Shown here: piece by piece, positions 17,626 through 26,260 of the stretch | How positions within the stretch are numbered: position 1 is the stretch's first letter | Layout of the letters: each line of letters opens with the position of its first letter | DNA from: an uncultured Lachnospiraceae bacterium | GTDB taxonomy: Bacteria; Bacillota; Clostridia; Lachnospirales; Lachnospiraceae | Direction: 5' to 3' | NCBI GenBank assembly: GCA_947166015.1 | Contig: CAMVCQ010000008.1 | Location: forward strand, 1-42,373 | Length of the DNA stretch: 42,373 nucleotides | Made by a program: the position numbers and the translations under genes | Notes under the pieces: generated by a model | What the model saw: the letters and a program-made list of their open reading frames with translations, nothing else | What the model was told of the DNA's origin: nothing | Databases searched by the model: none

Positions 17626-18693
17626 CTATGAGATCACATCAGCAGATACTCCTTTTTCATCAACATTTAATCTCACATAGGATTCGAGGAAAGGATATAT
17701 CCTGTTTACGTATTCTCTGAGCGCTTCCTCCGTGACATCGCTTCCCGTGTACACATCGAGCGGTTTGTTGAGGATAACAGCGTAGGCCTGCATCAGGGCA
17801 GATTCATCTCCTATCACGTATTCGTCAAAGCCGGTTTTGGAAGCATCGTATACCAAAAGCCTCAGGCCTGATTCAAGAGTCAGCATCCTGTTCAAAAGCC
17901 CATAGCTGTATCTGAGGATATGCCTTGTTCTGTCTGCATCCTTAAAAAAGTTCAAAACCACAACGATATCTGTTCCGGACATAGAGCTTCTGACCTTGAC
18001 CATAAGCTCATCGGTCCTGGCCGATATCTTCCAATGGATGTCGCGGATCCTGTCGCCCTCCATATACTCCCTAATCTCGTTTACTTCCGATGTATCGCTT
18101 CCTTTTCTGACGGATTCCTCTGCCTCTACGGCGCCTGTTTCAAGCCCCGATATATCCTCGGTCTGGCGATAGGATTTCGTCGGAAGCGCTTTGATATAAA
18201 CTGTTTTTGTGGGATCTGTTTCTATTTCGTTTGCAAATTTTACGTGAAAAAGCCCTGTCCAATCGGATACTTTTATATCTTTTATACTCAATCTGTAGCT
18301 TCCGAGATCCGTAACCACAAGCGGTAATACAAGTTTGTCTCCGCCCGATCTTAATGGCACCGAGACCAAAATATCCGCACTTGTTCCGAAAAAAACATTG
18401 CTTATTTCAAGCTTTGCATCCATCCCCGGAAGCGGTATAAAACCGTCATTTTTCGAGCTTATCAAAACATCGGTTTCCTCACCCTCCGTAAGGATCGTTA
18501 TATGAGATAGTATTTCTACACCTGTTTTTTTTGCTTCAAACAAAAATGAAACGACAGAAATAAAGGGGAGTATGATCAAAACGATCATGGCAACTACAAC
18601 AAAATAACTTCTGAACATAGAAAAGAGAACACCCAAAAGAGCGCCTATTATCAAGTATCCGAGCCATCTGAAAACAGATATTCCTATACGCAT
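17626..18693 (-). CDS. DUF58 membrane protein
   Basis: A 355-residue protein with two N-terminal helices (about 8-27 and 29-52) and a DUF58 domain. The signature is EIREYMEGDRIRDIHWKISA (about 206-225), followed by a von Willebrand A-like fold (DIVVVLNFFKDAD). DUF58 proteins work with MoxR AAA ATPases, as here, where the MoxR gene ends 13 bases upstream. The molecular role in the family is poorly defined; assembly or folding of surface complexes is the usual proposal. Confidence 0.87.
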   Translation of the reverse strand: MRIGISVFRWLGYLIIGALLGVLFSMFRSYFVVVAMIVLIILPFISVVSFLFEAKKTGVEILSHITILTEGEETDVLISSKNDGFIPLPGMDAKLEISNVFFGTSADILVSVPLRSGGDKLVLPLVVTDLGSYRLSIKDIKVSDWTGLFHVKFANEIETDPTKTVYIKALPTKSYRQTEDISGLETGAVEAEESVRKGSDTSEVNEIREYMEGDRIRDIHWKISARTDELMVKVRSSMSGTDIVVVLNFFKDADRTRHILRYSYGLLNRMLTLESGLRLLVYDASKTGFDEYVIGDESALMQAYAVILNKPLDVYTGSDVTEEALREYVNRIYPFLESYVRLNVDEKGVSADVIS

Positions 18694-18706
18694 GCCTGTT
18701 TCCCTT

Positions 18707-19639
18707 CTATTTTTGTGCTATGACCGGAACATTTTTCATCATATTTTTGATGCATTCCTGTTCGGTCCGCCCCTCCGCTCTTGCACGGGAGCTGAGTCTC
18801 ACCCTGTGACTGAGTACATCCGTTACAACCTTTTGTACATCCTCGTCGGTCACAAAATCTCTTCCATCGAGAACAGCCATTGCCTTCGACATACGGAGAA
18901 GCGCGATCGATCCTCTGGGGCTTGCTCCATTCTCGAAGTATTCACCCTCTCTTGTCGCTTCCGTAAGCCTTACCATATAGTCATAGAGCTTGTCATCTAC
19001 GAAAACATCGCCGGTTTTTTTCTGCCACGCCACGAGATCTTCCAAAGTAAGCTTGACCGATACCTCATCAAGCTTTTCCCAAACCTCGTTTTTAAGTATA
19101 TCTATCGCATCACTGTGTGATGGATAACCCATAGATATCCTGATCATAAAGCGGTCCATCTGTGACTCCGGAAGCTTTTGCGTACCGGAAGAACCAAGCG
19201 GATTCTCTGTTGCGATCACGACAAAAGGACTCGGAAGCTTGTAGGTTTTCCCCTCGACACTTGCCTGCCTCTCTTCCATCGCCTCGAGAAGTGCGGACTG
19301 GGTTTTGGGGGATGTACGGTTGATCTCATCAGCCAGAAAAAGATTACAAAAAACCGAACCGGCACGAAAAACAAACTTTTCTTTTTCCTTGTCATACATC
19401 GAAAACCCAAGCAGGTCACTTGGAAGTACATCCGGTGTAAACTGCACTCTGTGGTACTCGAGCGAAAGCGTTTTTGCAAGCGTAGTCGCAAGAGTGGTTT
19501 TGCCCACACCGGGGATATCCTCCATCAATATATGTCCCTGCGCAAGTATCGCTGCAAGGAGCTTTTCTATCACCGCATCTTTACCTTTTATTATGCTGCC
19601 TATCTCATTTTGAATCTCCACGAAAACAGGGTTTTTCAT
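18707..19639 (-). CDS. MoxR-family AAA ATPase
   Basis: A 310-residue MoxR ATPase. Walker A is IPGVGKTTL (42-50), Walker B is LFLADEINR (100-108), the sensor-1 region is VVIATENPLG, and a C-terminal helical lid carries SPRGSIALLRMSKA. The start has GGGAGG. It lies in the order 70-residue membrane protein, MoxR, DUF58, transglutaminase, the last three being a widespread linked trio. MoxR proteins act as chaperone-like ATPases for metal insertion or complex assembly. Its targets here are presumably the membrane proteins of the same operon (inference). Confidence 0.92.
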   Translation of the reverse strand: MKNPVFVEIQNEIGSIIKGKDAVIEKLLAAILAQGHILMEDIPGVGKTTLATTLAKTLSLEYHRVQFTPDVLPSDLLGFSMYDKEKEKFVFRAGSVFCNLFLADEINRTSPKTQSALLEAMEERQASVEGKTYKLPSPFVVIATENPLGSSGTQKLPESQMDRFMIRISMGYPSHSDAIDILKNEVWEKLDEVSVKLTLEDLVAWQKKTGDVFVDDKLYDYMVRLTEATREGEYFENGASPRGSIALLRMSKAMAVLDGRDFVTDEDVQKVVTDVLSHRVRLSSRARAEGRTEQECIKNMMKNVPVIAQK

Positions 19640-19641
19640 CT

Positions 19642-19854
19642 TTACCTCCCATCCGAAGTCTGTCCGTTCACAACCTGACCGGATACCGCCTGTCCGGAAG
19701 CCGCCATCTGCTGTTTGTACGCTTCCTCGTATTTGTTTTTTGAAAATGACATAAATATAAACATCGATCCAAAAACAAGCACTATAAAAACAACAAAAAA
19801 CATGATTGTTTTGAACACAAGCATTCTTTTTGATTTTTTATTTGATACTATCAT
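19642..19854 (-). CDS. Small single-pass membrane protein
   Basis: A 70-residue protein: basic N-terminus, one strong helix (about 13-35), then a short outside tail with a repeated SGQ motif (AASGQAVSGQVVNGQ). I do not recognise the family. It starts inside the end of the upstream pseudopilin-like gene (17-base overlap) with GGAGGG upstream, and ends 2 bases before the MoxR start. That tight packing supports a real gene. Confidence 0.65.
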   Translation of the reverse strand: MIVSNKKSKRMLVFKTIMFFVVFIVLVFGSMFIFMSFSKNKYEEAYKQQMAASGQAVSGQVVNGQTSDGR

Positions 19855-20383
19855 TTGAACTACCCTCCAATTTGTTCATTGTTTTCATTTTTTCACCGTC
19901 TTCTTTTTTCCATTCTCCGGTGTACTCCTTTGACCATTTGAGTATTTGGTATTCCTTTTTTTTGTTGAAGCGAAGCAACACCTCAACCCGTATCACATGC
20001 TCTTTGTCTATATTACAATGATATGTTGCATATGCGTCCCAATCGGTATAACCGACGCCGTCAGCCAGTATTCTTTTTACTCCGCCCTTTGATTCTTCTG
20101 CCTTATATATAGTGGCTGATACAGGTGTCAATCCGTTTCTCAAGTCCGCAAGTATTTCTTCGGCCTCAAGATCTGCAGCATAGTACCCCGTCATCGTATC
20201 GGTCGATCTGTCTTTTTTGTCAGTTTCTTTTCTCGCTCCGGACATCACCATAAATCCGTACACTATAGCTCCGACTGCAAACAGGATAACAACCGAAAAC
20301 GCGACCGTAAGCGCCGCGTTTGCAAGCTTTGTTCCCGAAATCTTTTTGATCTCTTCTGTGTTTTGTTCCAAGCGTTTCTCCAT
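19838..20383 (-). CDS. Pseudopilin-like membrane protein (PilX-like pattern)
   Basis: A 181-residue protein with one helix (about 25-47) followed by TGYYAADLEAEEILADLRNG. That segment resembles the start of minor pseudopilins of the PilX/GspK type, where a YYxAD-xAEE helix follows the membrane segment. The rest looks like a small beta-rich domain. The ATG at 20383 has only a weak ribosome-binding site; a TTG at 20371 lies six bases after GGAG and is a possible true start. It is tightly packed in the operon. The function is unknown, and the family assignment rests on pattern only. Confidence 0.6.
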   Translation of the reverse strand: MEKRLEQNTEEIKKISGTKLANAALTVAFSVVILFAVGAIVYGFMVMSGARKETDKKDRSTDTMTGYYAADLEAEEILADLRNGLTPVSATIYKAEESKGGVKRILADGVGYTDWDAYATYHCNIDKEHVIRVEVLLRFNKKKEYQILKWSKEYTGEWKKEDGEKMKTMNKLEGSSNDSIK

Positions 20384-20410
20384 CCTATCTGAATAATGTT
20401 TTACTAAAGA

Positions 20411-20860
20411 TTATTTTTCCGTCTGCTTTTGCTTCTGCCAAGCCACCTGCACAGTATAAACAGGACTCACATCATCCTTGAATTCTTCGCTTATTCTTTT
20501 TACTTTTATATCGGCTTTTGTCAAAACATCACTTGTGTTTTTCGGATCTATACTCAGGTCCACGACCAGGTCATCCTCCTTGTAGTTGACCATGATCCTT
20601 CCCGAACCGTCCTTTTCATACGATGCAAGGGTTCCGGAAAGAGTCTCAGCCACCTCTTTTAAGTCGCCGTGAAAAGCCTTGCAGGTCTCTATTACCTCCG
20701 CCGCATGCTTTGCAGCAAGCTCTTTTTCAGAGGATTTCCCGGAATAATTTCCTGCAAAAGCAAAGCCGTACAGGCAAACACCTACCATGATAGCGGCAAA
20801 AATAACTGCTATGATAATCTCAATGCGGTTAAATATAAATCTGCTTTTTTTTGGTGTCAT
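20411..20860 (-). CDS. Type II secretion pseudopilin-like protein
   Basis: A 149-residue protein. A short basic N-terminus leads into one hydrophobic helix (about 13-35), followed by an amphipathic stretch AAKHAAEVIETCKAFHGDL and a beta-rich end. This resembles small clostridial proteins often labelled type II secretion system protein that sit beside DUF4860 genes. There is no clear prepilin-peptidase site (G followed by F/M-T-L-x-E), so processing is doubtful. The start overlaps the previous stop by 4 bases (ATGA) and has GGAGG upstream. Confidence 0.6.
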   Translation of the reverse strand: MTPKKSRFIFNRIEIIIAVIFAAIMVGVCLYGFAFAGNYSGKSSEKELAAKHAAEVIETCKAFHGDLKEVAETLSGTLASYEKDGSGRIMVNYKEDDLVVDLSIDPKNTSDVLTKADIKVKRISEEFKDDVSPVYTVQVAWQKQKQTEK

Positions 20861-21600
20861 CCCACACCTCCGGAGTCAATCTCTTCGCCTATATCGCCTT
20901 TTGCTCCCTCACCTATAAGGCCTCGTGGAGCCACCGACGCGACATTTTCTTTTCCATTTACATCGATTTCTTTTATCCTTATCAATCCATCCTTCATTTC
21001 AAAAGAAAGATCCTTTGCTTTTGCAAGCACTGTCCCTTCATCAGGAGAATTCTGTCCCTCGTCCACTGCCAACAATTCATATATTTTTCCGTCATAAAAA
21101 TAAACTCTCTCATCGTAGCTTTGCCCCTCTATATCACGATATATATGAAGGGTGTTTACTCCGTCGTCGTCTCCTGCGTCAGCAAAGCCTCCGACCTCTG
21201 TTTTTCCGGCTCCATCACAGGTCCTGATCTTTGAAACAATATATGAGAGTACGGTTTTTGCATCGCCTTCATTTTTGCCGGGATTAAAATCAGTTTCACC
21301 GCTGTTTTTTTCTATAACAGAAATCTGAGGCGGTACATCCTCACCGAAAACTTCATAGTACACTTCAAATCTCGTTCGGTCGATATCAATGTCGTATTTA
21401 TCCTCCAAATACTTGATATCTGCCGGATATATGCCCTCGTTTGCATAGCAGTTCAGAACAGATTCTCTGATTTCGCCTTCAAGCCGGACAGCGGTTTGTT
21501 TTTGCTTACCGATACCAAGCTTTTTTGACACGAAAAAAAGGCAACCCGCTATGCTGATTGGTACCAAAACTATGATCAAAAGCTTAATGATTTTTTTCAA
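20857..21600 (-). CDS. Fusion of pseudopilin-like and DUF4860-like domains
   Basis: A 247-residue protein. After an N-terminal helix (about 5-25) comes IRESVLNCYANEGIYPADIKYLEDKYDIDID (about 44-74), given here only as landmarks CYANEGIYP and YLEDKYD. It resembles the small clostridial pseudopilin-like proteins with a CYAxEGxYP motif. From about residue 110 (AKTVLSYIVSKIRTCD, then VYFYDGKIYELLAVD) it resembles DUF4860. From memory these are usually two separate genes. The start is TTG at 21600, 12 bases after the preceding stop. The protein is probably surface exposed; its role is unknown. Confidence 0.6.
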   Translation of the reverse strand: MKKIIKLLIIVLVPISIAGCLFFVSKKLGIGKQKQTAVRLEGEIRESVLNCYANEGIYPADIKYLEDKYDIDIDRTRFEVYYEVFGEDVPPQISVIEKNSGETDFNPGKNEGDAKTVLSYIVSKIRTCDGAGKTEVGGFADAGDDDGVNTLHIYRDIEGQSYDERVYFYDGKIYELLAVDEGQNSPDEGTVLAKAKDLSFEMKDGLIRIKEIDVNGKENVASVAPRGLIGEGAKGDIGEEIDSGGVG

Positions 21601-21612
21601 TTATTTTGCCTT

Positions 21613-22755
21613 TCACGCCAGACCGTCCACTCCGACAGCCGTATATCCTTCCTTGTTTGCATCTACCAGATCTGATTTGAGCTTATCCATATCCGTGTAT
21701 CCGTCAACACTGTTCCAATATCCGTACCTGAGACTTGTCGATCCGAGCAGGTATATGTAATCCGTCTCTATATCCCAGTTACCCGATTTTAGTTTTTTTA
21801 TGTTATTGAATTCCACAGGGAAATACACAGTTGTCGCCTTAAATGATTTAGGTTTTTCCTTGCTTGAAACTGTCGCCGAAAACACCATATAGACTTTGTT
21901 TACACCGACATAATTTTGCATATCTTTGTTGGTCTCGAGGTAATATCCGAAATACCTGATGTCCTTGACTCTGAGTGTTTTTCTTCTTGAGCTCTCGCTG
22001 AAATACTCATCTATACAATCACTTGTAGCCTGCTTCATTATGTCAAATCCGGCATCATCTATCTCAGCGGGTGTCGTTACATAGGAGTCAACCTGCTCAA
22101 CCGTATACTGTTTTTCCGTCTGCGTAAATGTCGCTCCGTACTCTTCAAGAAGCACCTCAGGCGTGATGCCTTCCGCCCTCACGGTTATCGGATCACCCAC
22201 CTTTAGATTTTTGTCCTTGTCCGCAGTAAATCGCAAAAGGCTGAGCGGCTCGACAGTTGCGGCATTTCTCACCGTGAGTGTCAGGTTCGGGGAGATCCCC
22301 TCATACTCGAGCGTCACTTCAGCAAACGGATCAAGCTCAACTCCCTGCGACAGCCCTGTTACTGTCAGCGATTCTTTGCCACCTACGAGCTTGACGCCTG
22401 CTTCATCCGCTTTGTTCTCATCAAATCTGTAATCAACTATTATCACATCTCCGTTTTTCAGATCCGTGTTTTTATCAAAAATAACCTCTACGGATTCGAC
22501 TGCCGCATCAAGTGCTCCCTCATCGTCAGCCTTCTCTTTGAGGTCATTTTTGAGCCCATCCCTGTCGATATCGGCTCTTGCGGTTCCATGCCCCTCAACT
22601 CCGGAGTATATCACCGTTATATAGTCAGACAGATTTGTTCCGCCCTTGCCAAGCTTAACAAAAAAAACTATAAGCAGAATTATAAGTGCAACTACCAAAA
22701 AGAATCCGCCGCCGATGAGTCCGAAAAGCACCGGCTTGTTGTCTTTTAATTTCAT
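21613..22755 (-). CDS. Single-pass membrane protein with repeated Ig-like surface domains
   Basis: A 380-residue protein: one strong N-terminal helix (about 10-35), then an outside region starting LSDYITVIYSGVEGHGTARADID. This pattern (SGxxGxGxA) is found in many Firmicute surface proteins with a zinc ribbon in front; here the ribbon is missing. The rest has alternating strands and no catalytic motif I recognise. The start at 22755 was chosen because GGAGG lies five bases upstream; the ORF extends four codons further only through that site. It heads the tightly packed part of the operon. Confidence 0.65.
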   Translation of the reverse strand: MKLKDNKPVLFGLIGGGFFLVVALIILLIVFFVKLGKGGTNLSDYITVIYSGVEGHGTARADIDRDGLKNDLKEKADDEGALDAAVESVEVIFDKNTDLKNGDVIIVDYRFDENKADEAGVKLVGGKESLTVTGLSQGVELDPFAEVTLEYEGISPNLTLTVRNAATVEPLSLLRFTADKDKNLKVGDPITVRAEGITPEVLLEEYGATFTQTEKQYTVEQVDSYVTTPAEIDDAGFDIMKQATSDCIDEYFSESSRRKTLRVKDIRYFGYYLETNKDMQNYVGVNKVYMVFSATVSSKEKPKSFKATTVYFPVEFNNIKKLKSGNWDIETDYIYLLGSTSLRYGYWNSVDGYTDMDKLKSDLVDANKEGYTAVGVDGLA

Positions 22756-22828
22756 CCGTTCCTCCAATTGTCGTATATCATGATGATTCGATAAATGTCA
22801 TTATTTTTATGTTCGATCATAGTTTGAT

Positions 22829-23743
22829 TTATGAGATATTTTTCATGAATACTGCGATCGTTTTTCCTTCGATATCGGCTTTCAGCGCCCTGTCAAGATC
22901 ACTCGTGTCAAGCATTTTTCCTATTCTCGTCGGGTATGCAGTGGCCTCATGATCTGTAAGAGCAAGCTTCAACACATCAGATCCGTACAGGTATACATCT
23001 CCTTTTTTGACACTTTTCTTGGAAGATCTGCACTCCGCAAATCCACCGTTTACAAATGCGAATTTTTCTATTTGATCATTGTTGCTGTCTCTGAGCGGTG
23101 CCATATTGAATCGGCTGATCTTGCCGGATGCAACTCTGTTGTAGAATTCAGTCGCAACGGAATGATCATATAGCTGTATCTGGAAATAATACGTGTTGTT
23201 CAAAGACAGATACAAATACGTGTCCGAAAGCTTGTCCGCGGGTTCCGGTGTAGGTTCGGGCGTCGCTGTTGGCGTGGGCGATGGTGATGTCGAGGCCGAC
23301 GGTGCCGGCGTCGTTGAGCCCGGTTTCGGATATCCGCAATTCGGGCAGTAGTTTTTGTCATTTACTTTGCCACAGGCAGGACAGGTCCACTGCTTCGGCT
23401 TCACAGTCACCTTGCAGGAGAGAGTTTTTGTCTTTTTGGCAGTGATGTAGGTTTTGACCTTGATGGTTGCTTTGCCTGTTTTTACGCCTTTTATGGTTAT
23501 TTTCTTTTCTTTGCGGCTTGTGATCTTGATCCTTGAAGACCCGGAGCTTATATAAAAATAAGCCGAGTACGAAGTATTTTTGACCTTCAGAGTTTTTGTC
23601 TTGCCTACGCGAACAGTCAGTGTTTTTGCACTCAAAGAAGGTCCCGCCGCAAGCGCAACCCCTGAATTCGTGGGCACTACCGGTACGGAAACAATCCCCA
23701 TAACTATACTCAGCACAATAGCAAAAACACTCTTTGATCTCAT
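22829..23743 (-). CDS. Secreted protein: Ig-like repeat, zinc ribbon and cyclophilin-like domain
   Basis: A 304-residue protein. A signal peptide (about 1-33, ALAAG) is followed by a lysine-rich Ig-like domain (about 36-115), a four-cysteine ribbon CPACGKVNDKNYCPNCG (about 120-136), a Pro/Thr linker with SPTPTATPEPTPEP, and a C-terminal domain whose VATEFYNRV and KKGDVYLYGSDVLKL ... PTRIGKML segments match the bacterial cyclophilin-like fold. A zinc ribbon outside the cell is uncommon. The promoter at 23787-23815 is placed to drive this gene and perhaps the eight below it. Binding or peptidyl-prolyl isomerase activity is not established. Confidence 0.72.
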   Translation of the reverse strand: MRSKSVFAIVLSIVMGIVSVPVVPTNSGVALAAGPSLSAKTLTVRVGKTKTLKVKNTSYSAYFYISSGSSRIKITSRKEKKITIKGVKTGKATIKVKTYITAKKTKTLSCKVTVKPKQWTCPACGKVNDKNYCPNCGYPKPGSTTPAPSASTSPSPTPTATPEPTPEPADKLSDTYLYLSLNNTYYFQIQLYDHSVATEFYNRVASGKISRFNMAPLRDSNNDQIEKFAFVNGGFAECRSSKKSVKKGDVYLYGSDVLKLALTDHEATAYPTRIGKMLDTSDLDRALKADIEGKTIAVFMKNIS

Positions 23744-23786
23744 TTTTTATTCCTTATATTATCACTGTTTACCCATAAACACTAAT

Positions 23787-23815
23787 ATTTTATCACAAAT
23801 CTTTGCATTTGCAAA
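23787..23815 (-). promoter_or_regulatory. Sigma-A promoter for the secreted cyclophilin-like gene
   Basis: On the minus strand: TTTGCA (23815-23810), a 17-base spacer, then TAAAAT (23792-23787). It stands back to back with the mutS2 promoter, the two -35 elements about 10 bases apart. Confidence 0.6.
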
Positions 23816-23824
23816 CACTTTTAG

Positions 23825-23853
23825 TTGAAAAATGTCAAGTTTTACTGTATTCT
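23825..23853 (+). promoter_or_regulatory. Sigma-A promoter of mutS2, apparently leaderless
   Basis: TTGAAA (23825-23830), a 17-base spacer, then TATTCT (23848-23853). Only seven bases separate the -10 from the ATG at 23861, so the expected transcription start coincides with the start codon. No Shine-Dalgarno sequence exists before that ATG. Confidence 0.6.
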
Positions 23854-23860
23854 ATATAGT

Positions 23861-26239
23861 ATGAATAAAAAAGTATTGCACACACTCGAATATGACAAGA
23901 TCATTTCACGCCTGACTGACCTTGCAGACTCAGCCTCAGGAAAGGATAAAGCAAGGAGGATCCGTCCTCTGTCTGACAGGGCTGCCATCGTTTCACATCA
24001 GGCGTTTACTTCTGCTGCCTACGCAAGGATACTCAAATCCGACAAACCACGTTTTTCAGGGCTTAGCGACATTCGTCCTGCTCTTCGTCCACTTGAAAAA
24101 GGCCGAACATTAAGCATAGGCGAGCTCCTACAGGTACACAGACTACTTGAGATAACAAAGTCGGCCATAGAATCCGACAAAAAGCTTGACGATTACAAGG
24201 ATGTTTTGTCCGGACAGTTTTCCGCGCTTTTGGATATACCGGACCTTCGAACAGAGATAGCAAGATGCATCCCTGCTCCTGATACTATTGCAGATGACGC
24301 AAGTCCGGCGCTTAAAAGCATACGCAGAGAAATAGCCGGGATGGACGGAAGGATACGGGATCAGCTCAACAAAACCATAGCGGGTTCTTCTTCCATGCTC
24401 CGCGAGAGCCTGGTCACAATGCGAAATGACAGATACTGCCTTCCCGTAAAAAGCGAGTACAAATCATCGTTTCCGGGAATTGTTCACGACCAGAGTTCCA
24501 CGGGCTCGACATTTTTCATAGAACCGATGGCCGTGGTAGAGCTTGGCAGCGAGCTCGCAAGCATACGCGCAAAAGAGCAGGCTGAAATCGAAAAGATCCT
24601 CGCTGACCTGTCAAACCTCACTGCACCGTACGCCACGGATCTCGAGAAAAATTTCCTGCTTTTGGCGGACCTTGATTTTGTTTTTGCAAAAGGTGAGCTT
24701 GCAAAGCAGATGAGAGCCAGCGAGCCTATTTTTCAAGGTGATTATATCGAGCTTCGTCAGGCAAGACACCCTCTGATCGACCCGAAATCCGTGGTTCCGA
24801 TAGATGTTTCCCTTGGGCGGGATTACGATCTGATGGTGATAACAGGTCCAAACACCGGCGGAAAAACCGTCACTCTCAAAACGATCGGGCTTTTGACACT
24901 GATGGGGCAGGCAGGACTTCACATCCCTGCTGCGGACAGATCCCATCTGAGAGTTTATGATGATGTTTTTGCCGATATCGGCGACGAACAGAGTATAGAG
25001 CAAAGTCTGAGTACATTTTCATCGCATATGACAAACACGGTTTCGATCCTTAAGAAAGCCGGCCCCAACAGCCTTGCTCTTTTTGACGAGCTTGGTGCGG
25101 GGACAGACCCCACAGAAGGTGCGGCTTTGGCGACCTCGATACTCGATGACCTGCATGGACGCGGAATTCACACGGTGGCAACAACACATTATTCCGAGCT
25201 TAAACTCTATGCATTGGACACTCCTGGTGTTGAAAATGCATCCTGCGAATTCGATGTAGCCTCGCTCAAGCCAACCTACAGACTACTCGTAGGCGTTCCC
25301 GGAAAGAGTAACGCTTTTGCGATAGCGGGCAAGCTCGGTCTGTCCAAAAATATAATAAACGAAGCAAACAAGCTCATCGCCTCGGACGCAAAGCGGTTTG
25401 AAGATGTAGTCTCGGGACTTGAACAATCAAAAATAGACGCCGAGCGGGAACGCGAAAAAGCAATCCGTTTCCGCGAGAACGCCGAAAGCTACAAGCAAAA
25501 GCTCGAGGACAAAAATGAACGACTCGAGCAATCAAAAGACAAGATACTTCGTCAGGCTCACGAAGAAGCAAGAATCATCGTAGAGCGCGCAAAAGAGGTT
25601 GCAGATGACGCGATCAGGAAGTATAATAAATGGATGCAGGATCCTGATGCACTCAAAGCTATGGAAAAAGAGCGCTCAGGACTACGTGAAAACCTGAATA
25701 AAATAGATGAAAGCTTAAGCAAATACGGTCCCGGCTTGAAGAAACGAAAGCAATCACAATCAAAAGATCCAAAAGACCTGGTTCCCGGGGATGTGGTGAT
25801 GGTCCTTTCTATGGGCGCAGAGGGTGTTGTAGCATCCAAACCAAACCGTGGCAAATGCTTTGTAAACATAGGTATACTTCGCTCGGAGGTCGCCATCACA
25901 GACCTTGATTTCATACGACCCGGTGACAACAACAGATCAAAGAAAGCTACTATATCAAAAGGCAAAAACATCGGTCGAAGCAAAGCCATGAGTGTAAGCA
26001 CCGAGATAAATCTGATAGGTAAAACTGTTGCAGAGAGCATCCCGGAGCTTGAAAAATACTTAGATGACGCTGTCTTAGCCGGACTCTCTCAGGTGCGGAT
26101 CATACACGGCTTAGGGACCGGAGCCCTTAGGAACGCTGTTTCCGAGCACCTGAAATCAAACCCCTGCATTGATTCTTTCCGACCGGGTGAACAGGGCGAA
26201 GGCGGCTACGGTGCGACCGTGGCATTTTTCAAAAAATAA
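23861..26239 (+). CDS. mutS2: MutS2 endonuclease/ATPase
   Basis: A 792-residue MutS2. It begins MNKKVLHTLEYDKI, the standard N-terminus of the family, so the ATG at 23861 is the start even though it lacks a ribosome-binding site. Walker A is GPNTGGKT (about 329-336) and Walker B region is ALFDELGAGTDP. A long charged coiled coil follows (about 520-620). The C-terminal Smr nuclease domain (about the last 75 residues) has HGLGTGALRNAV but reads INLIGKTV where most members have LDLRG. MutS2 suppresses recombination and, in Bacillus, rescues collided ribosomes. Two-component genes follow after 21 bases. Confidence 0.93.
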   Translation: MNKKVLHTLEYDKIISRLTDLADSASGKDKARRIRPLSDRAAIVSHQAFTSAAYARILKSDKPRFSGLSDIRPALRPLEKGRTLSIGELLQVHRLLEITKSAIESDKKLDDYKDVLSGQFSALLDIPDLRTEIARCIPAPDTIADDASPALKSIRREIAGMDGRIRDQLNKTIAGSSSMLRESLVTMRNDRYCLPVKSEYKSSFPGIVHDQSSTGSTFFIEPMAVVELGSELASIRAKEQAEIEKILADLSNLTAPYATDLEKNFLLLADLDFVFAKGELAKQMRASEPIFQGDYIELRQARHPLIDPKSVVPIDVSLGRDYDLMVITGPNTGGKTVTLKTIGLLTLMGQAGLHIPAADRSHLRVYDDVFADIGDEQSIEQSLSTFSSHMTNTVSILKKAGPNSLALFDELGAGTDPTEGAALATSILDDLHGRGIHTVATTHYSELKLYALDTPGVENASCEFDVASLKPTYRLLVGVPGKSNAFAIAGKLGLSKNIINEANKLIASDAKRFEDVVSGLEQSKIDAEREREKAIRFRENAESYKQKLEDKNERLEQSKDKILRQAHEEARIIVERAKEVADDAIRKYNKWMQDPDALKAMEKERSGLRENLNKIDESLSKYGPGLKKRKQSQSKDPKDLVPGDVVMVLSMGAEGVVASKPNRGKCFVNIGILRSEVAITDLDFIRPGDNNRSKKATISKGKNIGRSKAMSVSTEINLIGKTVAESIPELEKYLDDAVLAGLSQVRIIHGLGTGALRNAVSEHLKSNPCIDSFRPGEQGEGGYGATVAFFKK

Positions 26240-26260
26240 TTTTCGGAGGAAAATGAAAAA

